A stretch of 64,000 bases of DNA from positions 272,501 to 336,500 of the forward strand of contig WPIO01000047.1 of NCBI GenBank assembly GCA_009760855.2, in the 5' to 3' direction. How positions within the stretch are numbered: position 1 is the stretch's first letter; every line of letters starts with the position of its first letter. The notes below the pieces were generated by a model that was not told the DNA's origin, did no database searches, and saw only the letters and a list, made by a program, of their open reading frames with translations. Positions 1 through 12,837 of this stretch are shown here, piece by piece. The stretch comes from Cristatella mucedo (lineage: Eukaryota > Bryozoa > Phylactolaemata > Cristatellidae). A program made the position numbers and the translations under genes.

Positions 1-480
1 TGAGGTAGTGAGTAGCATGGAAGTAGCAGCTCAGAGCTGCTGAAAAGGATGAGCCATAGTCGGCAGCAGGAGAGTAGCTTTCGGTGTATAAGAATCGTGG
101 AAGCGAATTCCACACTCTAGGACCTGAAGAGCTAAAGCTTCTATCGCCAACGGTCTTTAAGCGGAGGAATGGAATAGCTAATTTATTGTCCATACACGAA
201 CTGAGGGCACGAGGAGGCAGAAACTGGTGAAGCAGTTCAGCTAGATTCGGAGGAGCTAAGCTGTGGCGGGCCTTGTAGGTCAGCGTAAGAACTTTGCTCT
301 GTATCAGCTGATCAAACGGCAGCCATCCTAGGTCTTTTAGCACATGAGGCACTTGGTCAAATCTGGGACTTTAAAACTACCCTTTCAGCTATATCCTTAG
401 CTATTTGCAATGGCCTAGTTGCATGTTATGGTCCAAGCGGAAAAAAATTACAATAATCAAGCCGAGGCAGAACTAAGAAG
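1..480 (-). mobile_element. L2-like LINE family 2, ORF2 C-terminal fragment, cut by window edge
   Basis: On the minus strand this reads as the degenerate C-terminal part of a CR1/L2-type ORF2. It matches the copies at 47,600-48,190 (minus) and 61,550-62,230 (plus), including the stretch that encodes a THKARHGLAP-like motif and a 'GDRSFS..GPRLWNSLP'-like motif. Frames are broken, so it is a dead fragment. Confidence 0.7.
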
Positions 481-486
481 CTAGTT

Positions 487-715
487 AAATGTGTTGCACT
501 TTCAGTCATTTAACCTTTCCAAAATTAGGGATTTCTTGAACATGGATACTATATCTAAACTGGTCAATAAATTTGTTACACCCGTCTCAACTTCTGTAAC
601 TCACTGCTTGCTTGTCTATAGGGCGTGTGCAACAAGGCGCCCACAGCCGGTGCAATACTCTGCAGCTAGGCTGTTCTGTTGGGAGCTTTGCTGCTGCGGC
701 ATCAAATTGAATCGA
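487..715 (+). mobile_element. L2-1 LINE fragment (ORF2 C-terminal part)
   Basis: The translation contains diverged versions of the L2-1 segments 'KLVHAFVT' and 'LQLVQNSAARLV'. Both ends are truncated and the frame is damaged. It lies head to head with the family-2 fragment that starts the window. Confidence 0.6.
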
Positions 716-759
716 TCATCATTGAAAAAATGTAAGTTGATTTAAAAGACTTATTTATA

Positions 760-905
760 TATAGCCGCAGAAGAGCTTTAACATGTGTTTTTACCTCTTC
801 CCTTGGAAAAAAAATTCTCGACTACTCCAGGACTCGAACCCTCGACCTGAATCGTGAAGAGCAAGCACCGTACCTCCTGATCAAACCTCCCAGGAGTGGG
901 AAAAT
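760..905 (-). mobile_element. SINE-B (tRNA-derived SINE)
   Basis: The minus strand carries a tRNA-like head with a B-box-like GGGTTCGAGTCCTGG and a preceding segment resembling 'TTCACGA...AGGTCGAGG'. It also has the family tail ending near 'GCTCTTCTGCGGCT'. It matches the copies at 9,503, 24,100 and 62,824. It is diverged and its termini are approximate. Confidence 0.6.
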
Positions 906-1239
906 GCATAGCACTACGTCACCATAGCCAGTCTACGCGAGCTCCTTGCTCCTCCAGTGGGCACTAGGACAAACCGATTCTTAGTATCTAGAGGTCACAC
1001 GATCCTCGCACCGAGTTGAAATTTTTTAGCGATTGAGCATTCAGCTAGTTTACACTGGAAGTCTTGCTTCCGGTTAAGGTCAGATCCTCCTATAAATGTG
1101 CATCTTTTAAACTTCAGAGCTCAAGACGCGTTTTGTGAGTCATCTTTCTCTTCTGCTAAGGAAAATTTTTGTTCCAGCATGCTTTGTTTTGTTAATGTGT
1201 GTGATTCACTGCACGTAACTAGCCAAAGGTCATACATAC

Positions 1240-1440
1240 TAACCGATGGCAATAAGTAAATTCATATCTGCTTTAGCATGTGCATGTCACCTCTAACGTT
1301 GTTATGCTTGTTTTCATTGACCATGCTACTATTAACCACTCAATCATTCTTCCTTCCTTTGCAGCAAATGTAAAGTGCCTAGAAAGAGATTAAGTAGTCG
1401 GAGGGCACTATACAAATGTATTACCATTATTATTACGTTG
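1240..1440 (+). mobile_element. L2-1 LINE 3' UTR and tail
   Basis: Diverged 3' UTR ending in the family terminus: GCAAATGTAAAGTGCCTAG, then an 'AGAGATTAAG' segment, 'GGGCACTATACAAATG' and an ATT-rich end. The upstream 906-1,239 shows no recognisable feature. Confidence 0.6.
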
Positions 1441-1479
1441 CCTAAGCAGGATGCTCGATTGCTTTTGTATGCCGGATAC

Positions 1480-2625
<1,146 letters not shown>

Positions 2626-2639
2626 CTCCTTAATTCTGT

Positions 2640-3210
2640 AGCTGGTTTTTGAAATGCCATTGGCTGCTTTCCACTCCACTTACTGTTTGCCTCGTACTCG
2701 CTTAACACAGCAATATCTCAGTTTTTCTTCATTTCTTGAGAATAAAACTACTGGCTACCGATCCGTATAGAAAGCCACATGGCTTTTCTGAGGGTTAAAG
2801 AAAACTCGCAAGCATAACACGAATGAGAAATCCTTGCGGCAAGTTGAGAGGAGAGATGCATGCATCTACAGCCAGGCAGATTCAGCTACCCACAGGTGCA
2901 GACCAGAATTTAAGCCTGCAATGAGTGAAACATAGGATGGGATGAGTAGGCAATTGAAGCACGAGCCATAAAGGTCGACCAGTTAGCCACTAGCCTATAA
3001 ATTGCGAAGGGCGAGGGCAAAGACTCCTTGGTAGATGGAGCATGCTTGCTAGACATGGTTAGGCTAAATAGACAAAGGATCACACACAAGAAACATATCA
3101 CAGCGTGATACAGAAATCTCAAGTACCAACTGATTTTTAAATAAAATTAATGGCAATACAAAAAAGTGGCTAAACCAAGTTAATACTTGCACAACCACGG
3201 TCCATGTGAC
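2640..3210. other. No gene recognised
   Basis: Ordinary AT-rich sequence with only short open frames. I see no repeat-family match. Confidence 0.5.
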
Positions 3211-3264
3211 AGTGAGGCATTAATTACATTAATAGAATGCTATTAATGTAATTAATGCCTCACT
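3211..3264. repeat. Perfect 25-bp inverted repeat with a 4-nt loop
   Basis: Bases 3,211-3,235 are exactly reverse-complementary to 3,240-3,264, leaving the loop AATG. The arms start AGTGAGGCATTAATTACATT. No mismatch is present, which suggests recent origin or selection. It could be the relic of a foldback element or a palindrome made during repair. Confidence 0.95.
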
Positions 3265-4206
3265 ACACAGCACTACACAAGCGAATAATTCCAAAAGCGA
3301 ATCTGGCAACCTGTCACAACAGCTGACGGCTGGGGTGCAAAAAACCACGGATCCCGTCCCACTGTGCACATGGGGACGATACTACCCGAATCAATCTCTT
3401 GTGCATCTGTCAGGACTAGGCAATTATGGGAAACATACTGCCAGTATTATCGAGATACAAGAAACTAAAATAAAAAACATCTGCCTTGAAGTCACACACC
3501 AAGCCATAGTACCAGACCTGAATATGCTACTACAAATACAGGGTTTGCTTGGGTGCATCAGCCTGCCGGTCATGCCCTGCTACTTGTACCAGGTGGAAAC
3601 TTTCACCATTTCTGAATCCATCCAATAAATCTCCACGGCACATGACACTTCTGCTATTACCAATTTGCTAGTGGCAGGAACTTCCAGCACAAGAACGGAG
3701 GCACAAGTTTGCAATAGGCATAAAAGAGCAGATACTGCAGGTATCGAGCTCGATTGCTAAGCCTAAGTGTAAGTGTGCATCAACAACCAATCATCAATGA
3801 GCTAGCACCCATAGACTCAGCAGTAATTGGCCGTTTCATATGATTGCAACAAGCACTAGGTTCCACAAGAGTGGCTCAACAATAGGCTGGCGACTATTAC
3901 CAAAATGCCAGCAAATTACCAAAATGCCATGAATGATGATAGTATAACGGTGACATAAAAATACGATACAATATAATAATAAATACAATATAATATATAT
4001 GAATTCAAATACAATAATACAATGGAATAACATGGTTACACATGATAATACAATGGCAAATAAGTATAGTATAATAATGCAGAAAAGATTCCGATGAGAA
4101 TAGACACCTATGTCTTATCAGCAGTCATAAAAGACTTCAGTTGCGAGTAACCCTCAAGTTTGCAAGGCTAGCAGATTGGGGGCTTCGGTTGCATGCTATT
4201 AATAAA
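3265..4206. other. No gene recognised; AT-rich tract near 3,955-4,030
   Basis: Only short open frames. The tract around 3,960-4,030 is a run of ATA/AAT-rich sequence of low complexity. Confidence 0.5.
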
Positions 4207-5227
4207 TATCTGCATCTCACTAACTCGGCCTTAGCAGAGTGCTGACCCCGGTTGCTTGCTATCACGGGATCAAACCATTCCTCGAACAAGTGAGAGACAA
4301 TGCACCGGGAGAAATGGGAGTGCAGAAAATCGATTGCAGTGAAACATTTCTTGCCTTTCAAAGCGTTACAGCTTGAGGCATCCTCTGAGCCACGGACTAA
4401 TACTCGTCGGTGGCTTTCGCAATCATCAGTGAGCCTGCGGCTTGCCAAAATTGCATTGAAAACTGTAAAACAAGGAGCGCTACATATGATTTTCCCTAGG
4501 GTTCATTATCGAACAGTAGTAAATAGTAGTATAAAAGTAGTAAATAAACAGTACACGAAAGTGCAGATGGACTACCGACATTGCCAAACGAGTTCGTTGC
4601 CAATCCAGCAACTAATCACTCTGGAATATACGAACTCTTAAATGCCTGTGAATTAACAAGAGAAAATGTTCCTCTGTGGTATCGAATATTCAACGTATTT
4701 GGGGCCTGGGTATTTAAAATACTTCGAGGGTAGAATAGCTGCTGTGGTAATCTAAGAACAGCCTATGCTACATTCCATGCAGATTGGAGCAGAGCAGTTG
4801 CCCAAATTTTCACATGCAACGATTACTTCATAGTGCAGGTAATACACTGAAAAGACAAACCAGTCCATAACAGAGCTCGAAAATCAGTTTCCACAGTAAC
4901 AGCTTTTTACAACGCTACCGGATGCATGTAGAATGCTATATTTAGGTTTTGTGACCTAGTTCGAACTAATTCAAAGTAATGCTAAATAAGCATCGACATC
5001 GGCAGGGCAAAAATCTCAAAGGCCAAAGGAGATTTATAGAGGCACCACAACACATCGATCACATCTCACATAGCGTAGCTGAAGCTGCAGTGCTCTTCAC
5101 GCGGAGCATTACACGAAGTATTGTCCCTAGGGTTCATTATCAAGCAGTAGTAGCCATGTTCACAAGTCAAGATTGTAAACGTCGTGCTGGAAAGTTAGTG
5201 CTGCCACTGTGCCACTTAACAAACCCT
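4207..5227 (-). other. Unit A: 3' flank of the duplicated host gene
   Basis: This lies downstream (minus strand) of the acidic terminal exon and is conserved in unit B (15,141-15,758) and unit C (52,485-52,930), for example around 'GAGTGCTGACCCCGG' and 'GCATCCTCTGAGCCACGG'. Unit A carries about 0.6 kb that units B and C lack here (about 4,515-5,130). It is bounded by two copies of a ~25-base stretch beginning CCTAGGGTTCATTATC. Part of that extra piece also occurs at 6,450-6,830 and 20,640-20,850. Confidence 0.6.
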
Positions 5228-5611
5228 TCAACAGGATTGCAGTGATTCTGGTAGGGGGGGACTTTCCATAGGTGCCTGTTTGAAGTCATCTTTGTTCTCT
5301 TCCGGTACAGGCAATGTTTTGTCGCTTGCTAGTAGTCTGCTGGAATCTGCAGAAGCACAGTCATTGTTCAAAGAGTCATCGTTGGTGGTGTCTGCATGTC
5401 CAGTCGAGCTACCATTACTAGGAAATTTCCGGTCGCCAGTGCCACGATCAGGGAGGCCACTACCCTCAGATGCCTCGTTGTCGTCGGTTGCTTCACTACA
5501 AGCATTTGAAAGTCCAATGTCGGCCGCGCCTTCTGTACCAGGAGTAACACGGTCATTCACACCTGTGTTTACCTCCCCAGTATTACCAGGCGGTAACCGG
5601 CTGTCGACGGC
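5228..5611 (-). CDS. Terminal exon of membrane-protein gene, acidic cytoplasmic tail (unit A copy)
   Basis: An acceptor (CTTTCTTCGTGTTACAG) precedes an open phase-0 reading frame of 127 codons ending in TGA at 5,228. The product is rich in Asp, Glu, Ser, Asn, Gly and Pro, has few hydrophobic residues and starts AVDSRLPPGN. It looks like a disordered, acidic intracellular tail; I recognise no domain. Homologous frames exist in unit B (15,759-15,911) and unit C (53,077-53,232), both stopping early. This is the only copy open to its end, with closing similarity 'LPVPEEN' shared with unit C. Phase 0 fits the donors of the preceding exons at 22,351 and 13,603. The plus strand is also open here (5,280-5,681), but it has no homologous support in frame. 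Function is unknown. Confidence 0.5.
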   Translation of the reverse strand, partial: AVDSRLPPGNTGEVNTGVNDRVTPGTEGAADIGLSNACSEATDDNEASEGSGLPDRGTGDRKFPSNGSSTGHADTTNDDSLNNDCASADSSRLLASDKTLPVPEENKDDFKQAPMESPPLPESLQSC

Positions 5612-6834
5612 CTGTAACACGAAGAAAGAAAAAGTATGCTATGTAACACAACTATTCAAAATACTTCGGATCGCAGGCTAAATAACGATACAGTCAGCTT
5701 CAGCAAAGTTTTGGACACTCCCACGACCTTAACTGCGCCCGCAATGGGACAGTGGCTGACGAGGACCGCAAATTACTACTGCAGCAGCATGCTGGATGAA
5801 TTAACTACCAATTAATACAAAGGGACTGGAATAACCGGTCCACCAAGACTCAATGGAACCTCTTAAGAAACTTTCAAAGCAAGGTGGCATTTTGGCTTTT
5901 AAGGAAGAAGCCAGCTGACAAAACCGGCCCAAATTAAAGAAAGGGAACCATAGATGAAAATCTAGCAGTAACAACACCTACCTTGCTCCAAAACTGCTGA
6001 TAGGAGGCGACTGTTGTGGCAGTTTTCATAGCAATAGCAAATGCGACCATCGACCAAACAAAATTGAAGCACACAAGCTAAACTAATCCAGCTTCATTAT
6101 ATACCCTCTAATCGCCATTATAAACTTCTGATTTGGTCACTAATTCATGCTTTAAAATCTACTAAAATGCTTCATATAACTCGAGTATCCCAGCACATGC
6201 AAACTATCTTGCAAATTAGCAAATTAGCTTGCACAGTACCAGTCGACAATATTTAGTGGCATTTATAGACAAAGCTTGAAAGTCAGGAGAAAACATTTTT
6301 CTAATTTGAAGAACAACTCGATAACTCTGAAGCCTTAAAAAGTGTATCATTGGTATACTAGTTGAAGCATCAAGCCTAAGCGATTTTAAATTAAGGGTGT
6401 GAGTGTAAGCATACTTACATTCCCGAGTTAAATAGTCTTGGTTATATAAACATACAGTATACAAAAAAGTACCTGGGTTACCAATATTGCCAAGCTCGTT
6501 CGTTGCCAATCCGCCCACTAATCACTCTAGAATATACGGACTCTTAAATGCCTGTGAATTAACGAGAGAAAATGCTCTTGTGTGGCATCGAATATTCAAT
6601 GCATTTGGGGCCTGAGTATTTAAAATACTTCGAGGGTAGAACAGCCGCTTCAGTAACCTGACAGCAGCCCAAGATACATTCCAAGCAGACTGGAGCAGAG
6701 CATTTGCACACATTTTCACATGCAACAATTACTTCATGGTGCACGTAGTAGTCCATAGCAGAGCAAAAAAAAACAGTTTCCACAATGGCAGCTTTTTACA
6801 AATCGGATGCATATAGCATGTTATACAGCATGTT
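5612..6834 (-). other. Unit A intron
   Basis: Non-coding. Part of it (5,620-5,890) aligns with unit B at 15,915-16,230 and again at 20,140-20,350, and with unit C at 53,235-53,349. The part from 6,090 to 6,660 aligns with unit C at 54,895-57,065. Many indels between the copies break any frame. Confidence 0.6.
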
Positions 6835-7240
6835 ATGTTGTACCTCGTACAAACCTTAGATCTTTTAGAGGCATGCATTTAGTTCGTATGCTCCCAAAGC
6901 CTGGAACTCCCTCCCGACCTGCATCAGAACATCCCCTCCCTTGACCTGACCACATTTAAAAGGAACTTAAAAACACACCTATTTAGGACAGCATATAGTG
7001 GGTCCCTGTGATTCGTCTTTGATGTGCTTATGCATGCTGACACTGTGCACGCTACCACTAACCACATTTGCATGCTGACCCTGTGCATGTCACCCCTAAC
7101 GATTGTATTCATTTTTTTGTTTATCAAGCGTGATTTTACTCACCATTCAATTGCATTTCCGTTTGCAGCAAATGTAAAGCACCTAGAGAGAGATTAAGTT
7201 ATCCGAGGGTGTTTTATCAAGTGCATTATTATTATTAGTA
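6835..7240 (+). mobile_element. L2-1 LINE 3' fragment
   Basis: It starts in the coding end ('PKAWNSLPTC'-like), continues through the ~250-base 3' UTR and ends in GCAAATGTAAAGCACCTAG and an ATT-rich tail. The nearly intact end suggests a 5'-truncated insertion of about 400 bases. Confidence 0.85.
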
Positions 7241-7254
7241 TTAAGTTTCAATGT

Positions 7255-7960
7255 AAGAGTTCATCTGGTTTGCCATAACTCAGTCCAGTGTCTTTGATAA
7301 CAATGGTAGAAGGAAGGCTGGGGGGAAGCTGCTCAAGTTTTCACGGTCTAGTGAAGCTTTCTTAATCCTCGGCCTAACAAAAGCCTTTTTGAAAGAGGCA
7401 GGGACGCGGCCTGAAGCTCAAGATTTATTTCTTATGTTATCTATGCATGGCAGTAGCAGATATATGCATCGTAGAAGTAGGACAATGGGTATAGGGTCTA
7501 CAGGACTAACAGTCTTCTTTAATTGAGAGGTGAATTTTAGGGTGACGTCACTCGTCGCCTCCTTCAATCTCGACATTGAGGTGGTGTGTGGAATTGAGGG
7601 AGGGGAGTCCTGCAGTTTGTTAACGAAGGACAAGGGTCTAGAAGAGATGCTGCAAACCTTAAAGCGGTTAAGGAGGCCCAGTTGACCATAGACATTAGAA
7701 TTTTTGGATGATGCATCTGTGATTCCACAATATTTTTATAGATCCTAGACTTTGCCTTTGCAAGCATGGATTGGTATGATTTACAGTAGTTCACGTATGC
7801 CTATCAATGGCAGCTAGTCCTGATCTTGTGTATGCTTTCTAAGGCTTACGATTAGTAGACCTCGCTAGGAGACATGCTGGCAGAGCCGATTTTGAGGTTA
7901 AGCTCCCAATTTCAGTCACACTAGGGTTTTCAATTTCTAGTAAGTCTTTTTTATTGTAAT
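7255..7960 (-). mobile_element. L2-1 LINE fragment upstream of and within RT
   Basis: It aligns with 59,330-59,700 (minus), the region just upstream of RT motif A. A separate short piece at 7,860-7,960 matches the 'GSASISPVESARNLG' coding part. It is heavily diverged and contains no intact frame. Confidence 0.65.
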
Positions 7961-8704
7961 TAAATTTGACCACACTTGCTAAGATGAATTGCCTTACCTA
8001 ACACTGATTTAACCTAAGACTAGAAATAATTAGCAATTTTGTGTAGCAGACTTACTCTTAATGCTGAAAAAATCTTTGTGAAAAGCAAATACAGGCCTGT
8101 GAGTGTCAGGTTCATTATGAGACCAGCAAGACCAAAAGAACTCATTCTTTATTGGCCTCATTTGTGCAAGGACAGTCACAACTTTGGTTTAGGAGTTGCA
8201 AAGACCAACTGACAAAAGCTCAAACAAAAAGGAAAGGGTGCTCCAGCAATGCCGCTAGCAAGATGCAACTTCTATGGCAGTGTTAGCATAGCAAAACCTG
8301 TTGCCGACGGTCGTATGCCGAAATAAAGATTAACTAGTGGAGCTATCTTATTGTGCTAGGTGGAACTAAAAGCACGAGCAAGCTGACACTGATTCAGCAG
8401 TTGACCAAAGAATGCTATGGCAGGCCTTGAGGGTCGAAATGTATATTTTGTTCTGCAAGTCCACTGAGCATTTTACATTCATCATAGCTACTTTAGCACG
8501 AAGATACGAGACCTTAATTCTTGGAATTGAAGACCGGCCAAATGGCCACATTCATCGCCAAACGTAGAGGCTCAATGGTGTTTTGGAAGCCATGAAATAG
8601 CTGAATTACAATAGCCTAGTGTAGACCGAACCAGGTAGCTAGAGAGCTCTTCAAGTCTGCCAGCCGGGACGCTTAACTAGCTAACTCTCGATGGTCGTAT
8701 TACG
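7961..8704 (-). other. Unit A intron conserved with unit B
   Basis: Aligns with 21,390-21,910 over several hundred bases at clearly non-random similarity, for example both carry GCCAAATGG...CACATTCATC and AATGGTGTTTTGGAAGCC. Stops and indels differ between the copies, so it is intron and not coding. Confidence 0.6.
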
Positions 8705-9502
8705 ACACAACCCACTGGGACATTAGGCAGAATACAGAAGTCCAGAGACAAGAAGCTGCTAGCAACAAGGACTCGGCCAGGAAAGGGATTAGGCCGTATT
8801 TCACCTATACAACACTACCTTAGCTGATCCTGCCATTGAATAAACAAAATCGAAGCCAACCGAATGACCCGTGCAGCATGATACAGCTAAGACATGATTT
8901 GTGAAATGTAAGAGCCCTTTGTCCCTTAAGTTATAAAACTATGCATGAGGGTACATTAAATCACTTAACACGTTCGGGCATGTCAATGTCACAAGAAACT
9001 CCCATCGTTGCAAGTCCAGCTACAACCACACAATCTAGTACGACCGCATGCTTGTTGTCGTTTTGAGCACGTATAGTTAGTACTACTGAATATAGTGGTC
9101 CTATTTCCACCAGGCTTCACAAGTTAGGTATAGCAGTACAACACTGTGGGGGAGTATCGGAGGCACAAAAATAACATTTGTGCCATTTTTATTGACCATG
9201 AATCACGTTCTCCCGTTAGAACAGCTAATAACTTTACTAATTACTCCTTCGGTCTGCTGCAACAACTGCAGCCAGTGATTGCAGTAATATGTTGGTAGTA
9301 ATGAAGCCGATGCTAACATCGGCTTCTTCTTTCAACTTGTGCCACTGCAATGACTACTCTTTGTGCAATAAACAGCTAGTTGATGGAAGCTCGACACTAG
9401 ATGCTCTTGACACCTTTGCTGCAATCGAGATCCGGATTGAGTCGACAAGCTGTTAGAAAATCCTGTATACTACCCACACACACAAAATACTAGCTGATTC
9501 AA
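8705..9502. other. Sequence present in unit A only
   Basis: Unit B passes directly from the match of 8,700 to the match of 12,838. So about 4.1 kb here was inserted in unit A or deleted from unit B. This first 0.8 kb has no feature I recognise. Confidence 0.5.
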
Positions 9503-9660
9503 CAGCCTCTTTTGTATAGCGATAGAAGAACCCTTACGGCTATCACCACTGCTTGCAGCAGCAACGAAGGATCGCCCACCGCAGGATTCGAACCCACGAC
9601 CTCGGGACCTCGGTCGTGAAATGCAACCGCCTTACCTAGTGAGCTATCACGGCTCAGCCA
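9503..9660 (-). mobile_element. SINE-B (tRNA-derived SINE)
   Basis: The minus strand begins GAGCCGTGATAGCTCACTAG, has a tRNA-like A-box region and a B-box GGTTCGAATCC. It continues into the family body (GCGATCCTTCGTTGC) and ends 'CTATACAAAAGAGGCTG'. This is one of the best-preserved copies. Promoter boxes of this type are those of RNA polymerase III in the tRNA-SINE class. Confidence 0.8.
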
Positions 9661-10246
9661 GAGGGCTTCTTCCTTCTCATTAATTGAAATCGCTGCAAAC
9701 CAGCTTTAGAGTAGCCGTGGTTGTCTGCATCTCTGTTACAATTTCAAGCCTGCCTCGGATCTTGCTAAGGAATCCTATAAAGCTTCAGATCGCTGTCGAG
9801 CTAGCAGTAAGTTCCGAATGCTGGTAGTAGTTTATCATCCACCTGTCAGCTTTTATCATTTATCATTCACCCTGTCCTGTCCCGAGTTGTGATTCCAAGT
9901 CCAAGTGACCTCCTCTGACTTTCATCAAGTTTTTCCGTTCTTGGCATAATGCATCATCTAAATCCCATTCCTGGTTATATTAATATTTACTTCGATAACA
10001 TGTCTGATAAGAAGTATTATGCCATGCTTTCACAGAGTCCTCTGTCCTCCGGGCACACGTTCAAGCCCCTTTCACAAATAAAATGCCACACCCTTAAATA
10101 AATTTTCTCTCGCAATTGTATCATGTCGACCCCAATCGGCACTCTTTCAGGTCTGATCACATATGAGGATTTCGCTCACCCTAGAAAGCGTTTCTACTGG
10201 AAAAAAACCACAATTACATTAGAGTAGAGAAACCAAGCCTCCAAAC
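9661..10246. other. No gene recognised
   Basis: Intron or intergenic sequence of unit A, with short frames only. Confidence 0.5.
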
Positions 10247-10360
10247 TGGTGAGCAGTGATGGCCACTAGGTAAGGCGTTTGCTTTTCACGACATCGATTC
10301 CGAAGTCGTGGTTTCGAATCCAGCTGTGGGTGATCCTGTATTGCAGCCATATTGTATATT
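10247..10360 (+). mobile_element. SINE-B, head and short body
   Basis: Same head as the other copies: 'AGTGATGGCCACTAGGTAAG', 'TTTTCACGAC' and a B-box-like GGTTTCGAATCC with one extra T. The 3' side fades into a TATATTATTATA tract. The sequence from 10,361 to 10,630 shows nothing else. Confidence 0.65.
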
Positions 10361-10629
10361 ATATTATTATATTATATTGCATGTCGAAAGCTACCGAGCC
10401 TGTCACAAAGCTTGCTTCCCTAGGTAAAATGCCAATGGCCCGACTGATCTTGTCCCAACAGTTCTACTAATGAGGTGCATACAGCTGTAGCTGCCCATCA
10501 TAACAAGTACTGTGAATACCGTGTGTCCATCGTAAAAGGTGGAGTCCCTTTCCCTTGGAAAACGCCAATTGTCAGGCGCCCACTAAAAAGGCTACCATAA
10601 ATACTGAGTATTTAAATAACTTCCAAACA

Positions 10630-10955
10630 GACATATTCTGCCATTCTTCTCCGAAACACCACATTTAAAAAGAATGTAAAAACCCACCTATTAGACATTT
10701 AAGACAGCTTTTAGTGGGTCCCTGTGATTCGTCCTTCATGTGCTTATGCATGATGACACTGTGCATGCTGCGACTAACTGCATTTGCATGCTGAACCTGT
10801 GCATGCCACCCCTAACCATGTTATTCATGTTGTTAATCAAGCATGATATTACTCACCATTCAATCACGTTTCCCTTTGCAGCAAATGTAAAGCGCCTAGA
10901 AAGAGCCCGAGTTCTCTGGGGGCGATTTATCAAGTGCATTATTATTATTAACAAG
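10630..10955 (+). mobile_element. L2-1 LINE 3' UTR and tail
   Basis: 3' UTR with 'GTGGGTCCCTGTGATTCGTC', the terminus GCAAATGTAAAGCGCCTAG and an end 'AAGTGCATTATTATTATTA'. It is 5'-truncated to about 0.3 kb. Confidence 0.85.
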
Positions 10956-11239
10956 TGATGTCCCAGCAACTAAAAGATTAGGTCATATCATGAGATCGTG
11001 CTTGCAAGTTCTAATCAGGATTCACAGCTAACCCTTCAGCCTAATCTGCCCTGTTTAGGGTTGGCAGTGACTAGCCGAACACGGATGGTCAGGGTAGAGC
11101 ACCTAAAAGCTGGTACTCCAGCATCTATCGGCAGCACTTGCCACTATGGACCGTCAGATCCATTCGGAGTGCCTTGCAACACACCTATGAGATGTCAGAG
11201 CCTAGATCCCAACGGTTGTCGGTCATTAAGGTAGCCCTT

Positions 11240-12180
11240 ACAGTATGGTGTATCTCAGGTTTCGTCTTAGGCCCTCTTGTCTTCAAAATCAATGCTCTCC
11301 CTCAGGCAAATGTCATCGCAAAACACAATCTTGTTTTTAATGTCAACACCGATGACACCCAGCTCTGCCTAGCCATTGACACTTCTAAGCCTCGCTCTGC
11401 TTCTGACATACTTAATTCTCTTACTGCCCGCACTATGTACATCTGTATTTGGATGGCTACTTACTTCCTGAAGCTCAACAGTACTAAGACCTACCTAATA
11501 GTTATGGGATGATTTAGCGTCCACCAAAGTTAGAAGATTTATCTCTCAAGATTGGTTCAGCGAGCATAAGAGCAGTACCATCAGTTTGTAATCGAGGCTT
11601 ACTATTCCAAAACGAATTGTCATTAGATCAGATCATTTTCTTTATTATATGATCGGCTTACTTTCAGCTAAGGAACATCGCGGCATGATTAAACAAGAGT
11701 AGGACTGTCAAACTACTACACGTGCTTGTCTCGTTGCAGCCAGATTATTGAAATCCTCTTTACTCAGGGCTCTCGGCCTGTGCCCTATAGCGTTCCCAAT
11801 TGATGCTAAGTCGGCAATTCGTCTGATCAGTCATCAATCGTGCAGCTACCACATCATACCACTTTTCATAGAGTTTCACAGGCTTGCTATCAAGAGTCCA
11901 ATCGATTACATGATCCTCCCTGAATCTGGCTTACAGATCACTTCACTCGTTTGAGTGGGCCAACACATCCAATTTCCTAGCTCCCCCCAATATGCTCTCG
12001 CAGGACCCGATCTGCAGTACATTGCCATCATCTATCTGTATAGCTTACCTAATAGAAATCTTTAGGAGTTCGAGCCTTTACTTTGTAAGCATCAAAAGCT
12101 GGGACCTCACTTCCGGCCTTTGTAACCACCCGTTTTGACTTTCAAAGTTTAAGTCTTACCTAATACAATGCATCCGTCTG
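11240..12180 (+). mobile_element. Diverged L2-1-like LINE fragment, RT to C-terminus
   Basis: In the frame open at 11,138-11,512 the RT landmarks are visible: 'VLGPLVF', then 'AKHNL', an altered catalytic box reading NTDDTQLC where intact copies have YADDTQLY, and 'FLKLN'. The C-terminal part follows in broken frames to about 12,180. The change of the YADD Tyr-Ala to Thr shows it is inactive. Confidence 0.7.
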
Positions 12181-12239
12181 TAAATTTTCTTATGCAACGA
12201 CGACTGCTCTCCTGCTGCCAACAATGGCACATTCTTTGC

Positions 12240-12720
12240 ATAACACACACATAGTGTTTGTAGAGTTACAGACGGAGATACATAAATGCAAAAAACAGCA
12301 AAGACTGAACGGCTGTTACACAGAAGAGTTTCCTATAGTACACAGGAGAGTTCTCTATAGCCTAATCAAAGCCTAAGCAGCTTTCGGTATGCATTCGGTA
12401 GGCCGATGAACCTTCATCGCACACAAAAAAGAGAGAGTGAGAACCATAGCTAAGTTAGGATGGTAGTCGAGAAAGTGATTAGCACGAAAGCATCAGCTCA
12501 GGGCAGCTCGATAAGACGTGCCAAAGACGGCAGCAGGAGAATATATGGTATTACATAAAAATTGTAGATACAAGTTCAAGAGACTTGGACCTGAGGAGCA
12601 AAAACGTGTCGCCAACAGTCAGACATAGGAATTGAGCAGTCGATTTATCACCAACAGAGAACCTGAGCACGAGAAGGCTGAGATTGGTGCAGAAATTTTC
12701 CCCCAGCTATGCATGGTCGA
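12240..12720 (-). mobile_element. L2-like LINE family 2 fragment
   Basis: Matches 47,600-48,010 (minus) and the window start, including the 3'-end motif 'GTAGAGTTACAGACGGAG' and the coding part with 'GLGP..W'-like remains. Frames are broken. Confidence 0.65.
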
Positions 12721-12837
12721 CGTTTTTCTAAAAGTCCACATGCCTAGATGCTAGTAAAGTGCCTCGGGAGTTTTATTGAATCATGTGTACTATGCATGAC
12801 CACTTACATTGATGCATTCTAATTGTACCCCAGTGGC

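Noticed and set aside
5280-5681. Plus-strand ORF of 133 codons opposite the acidic exon
   Set aside because: It crosses the conserved acceptor of the minus-strand exon and the homologous units B and C keep similarity in the minus-strand frame instead.
9541-9660. tRNA gene candidates at the SINE-B and SINE-A heads
   Set aside because: The A and B boxes are present, but the heads belong to repeated families with shared bodies and tails, and I could not fold complete cloverleaves with a proper acceptor stem.
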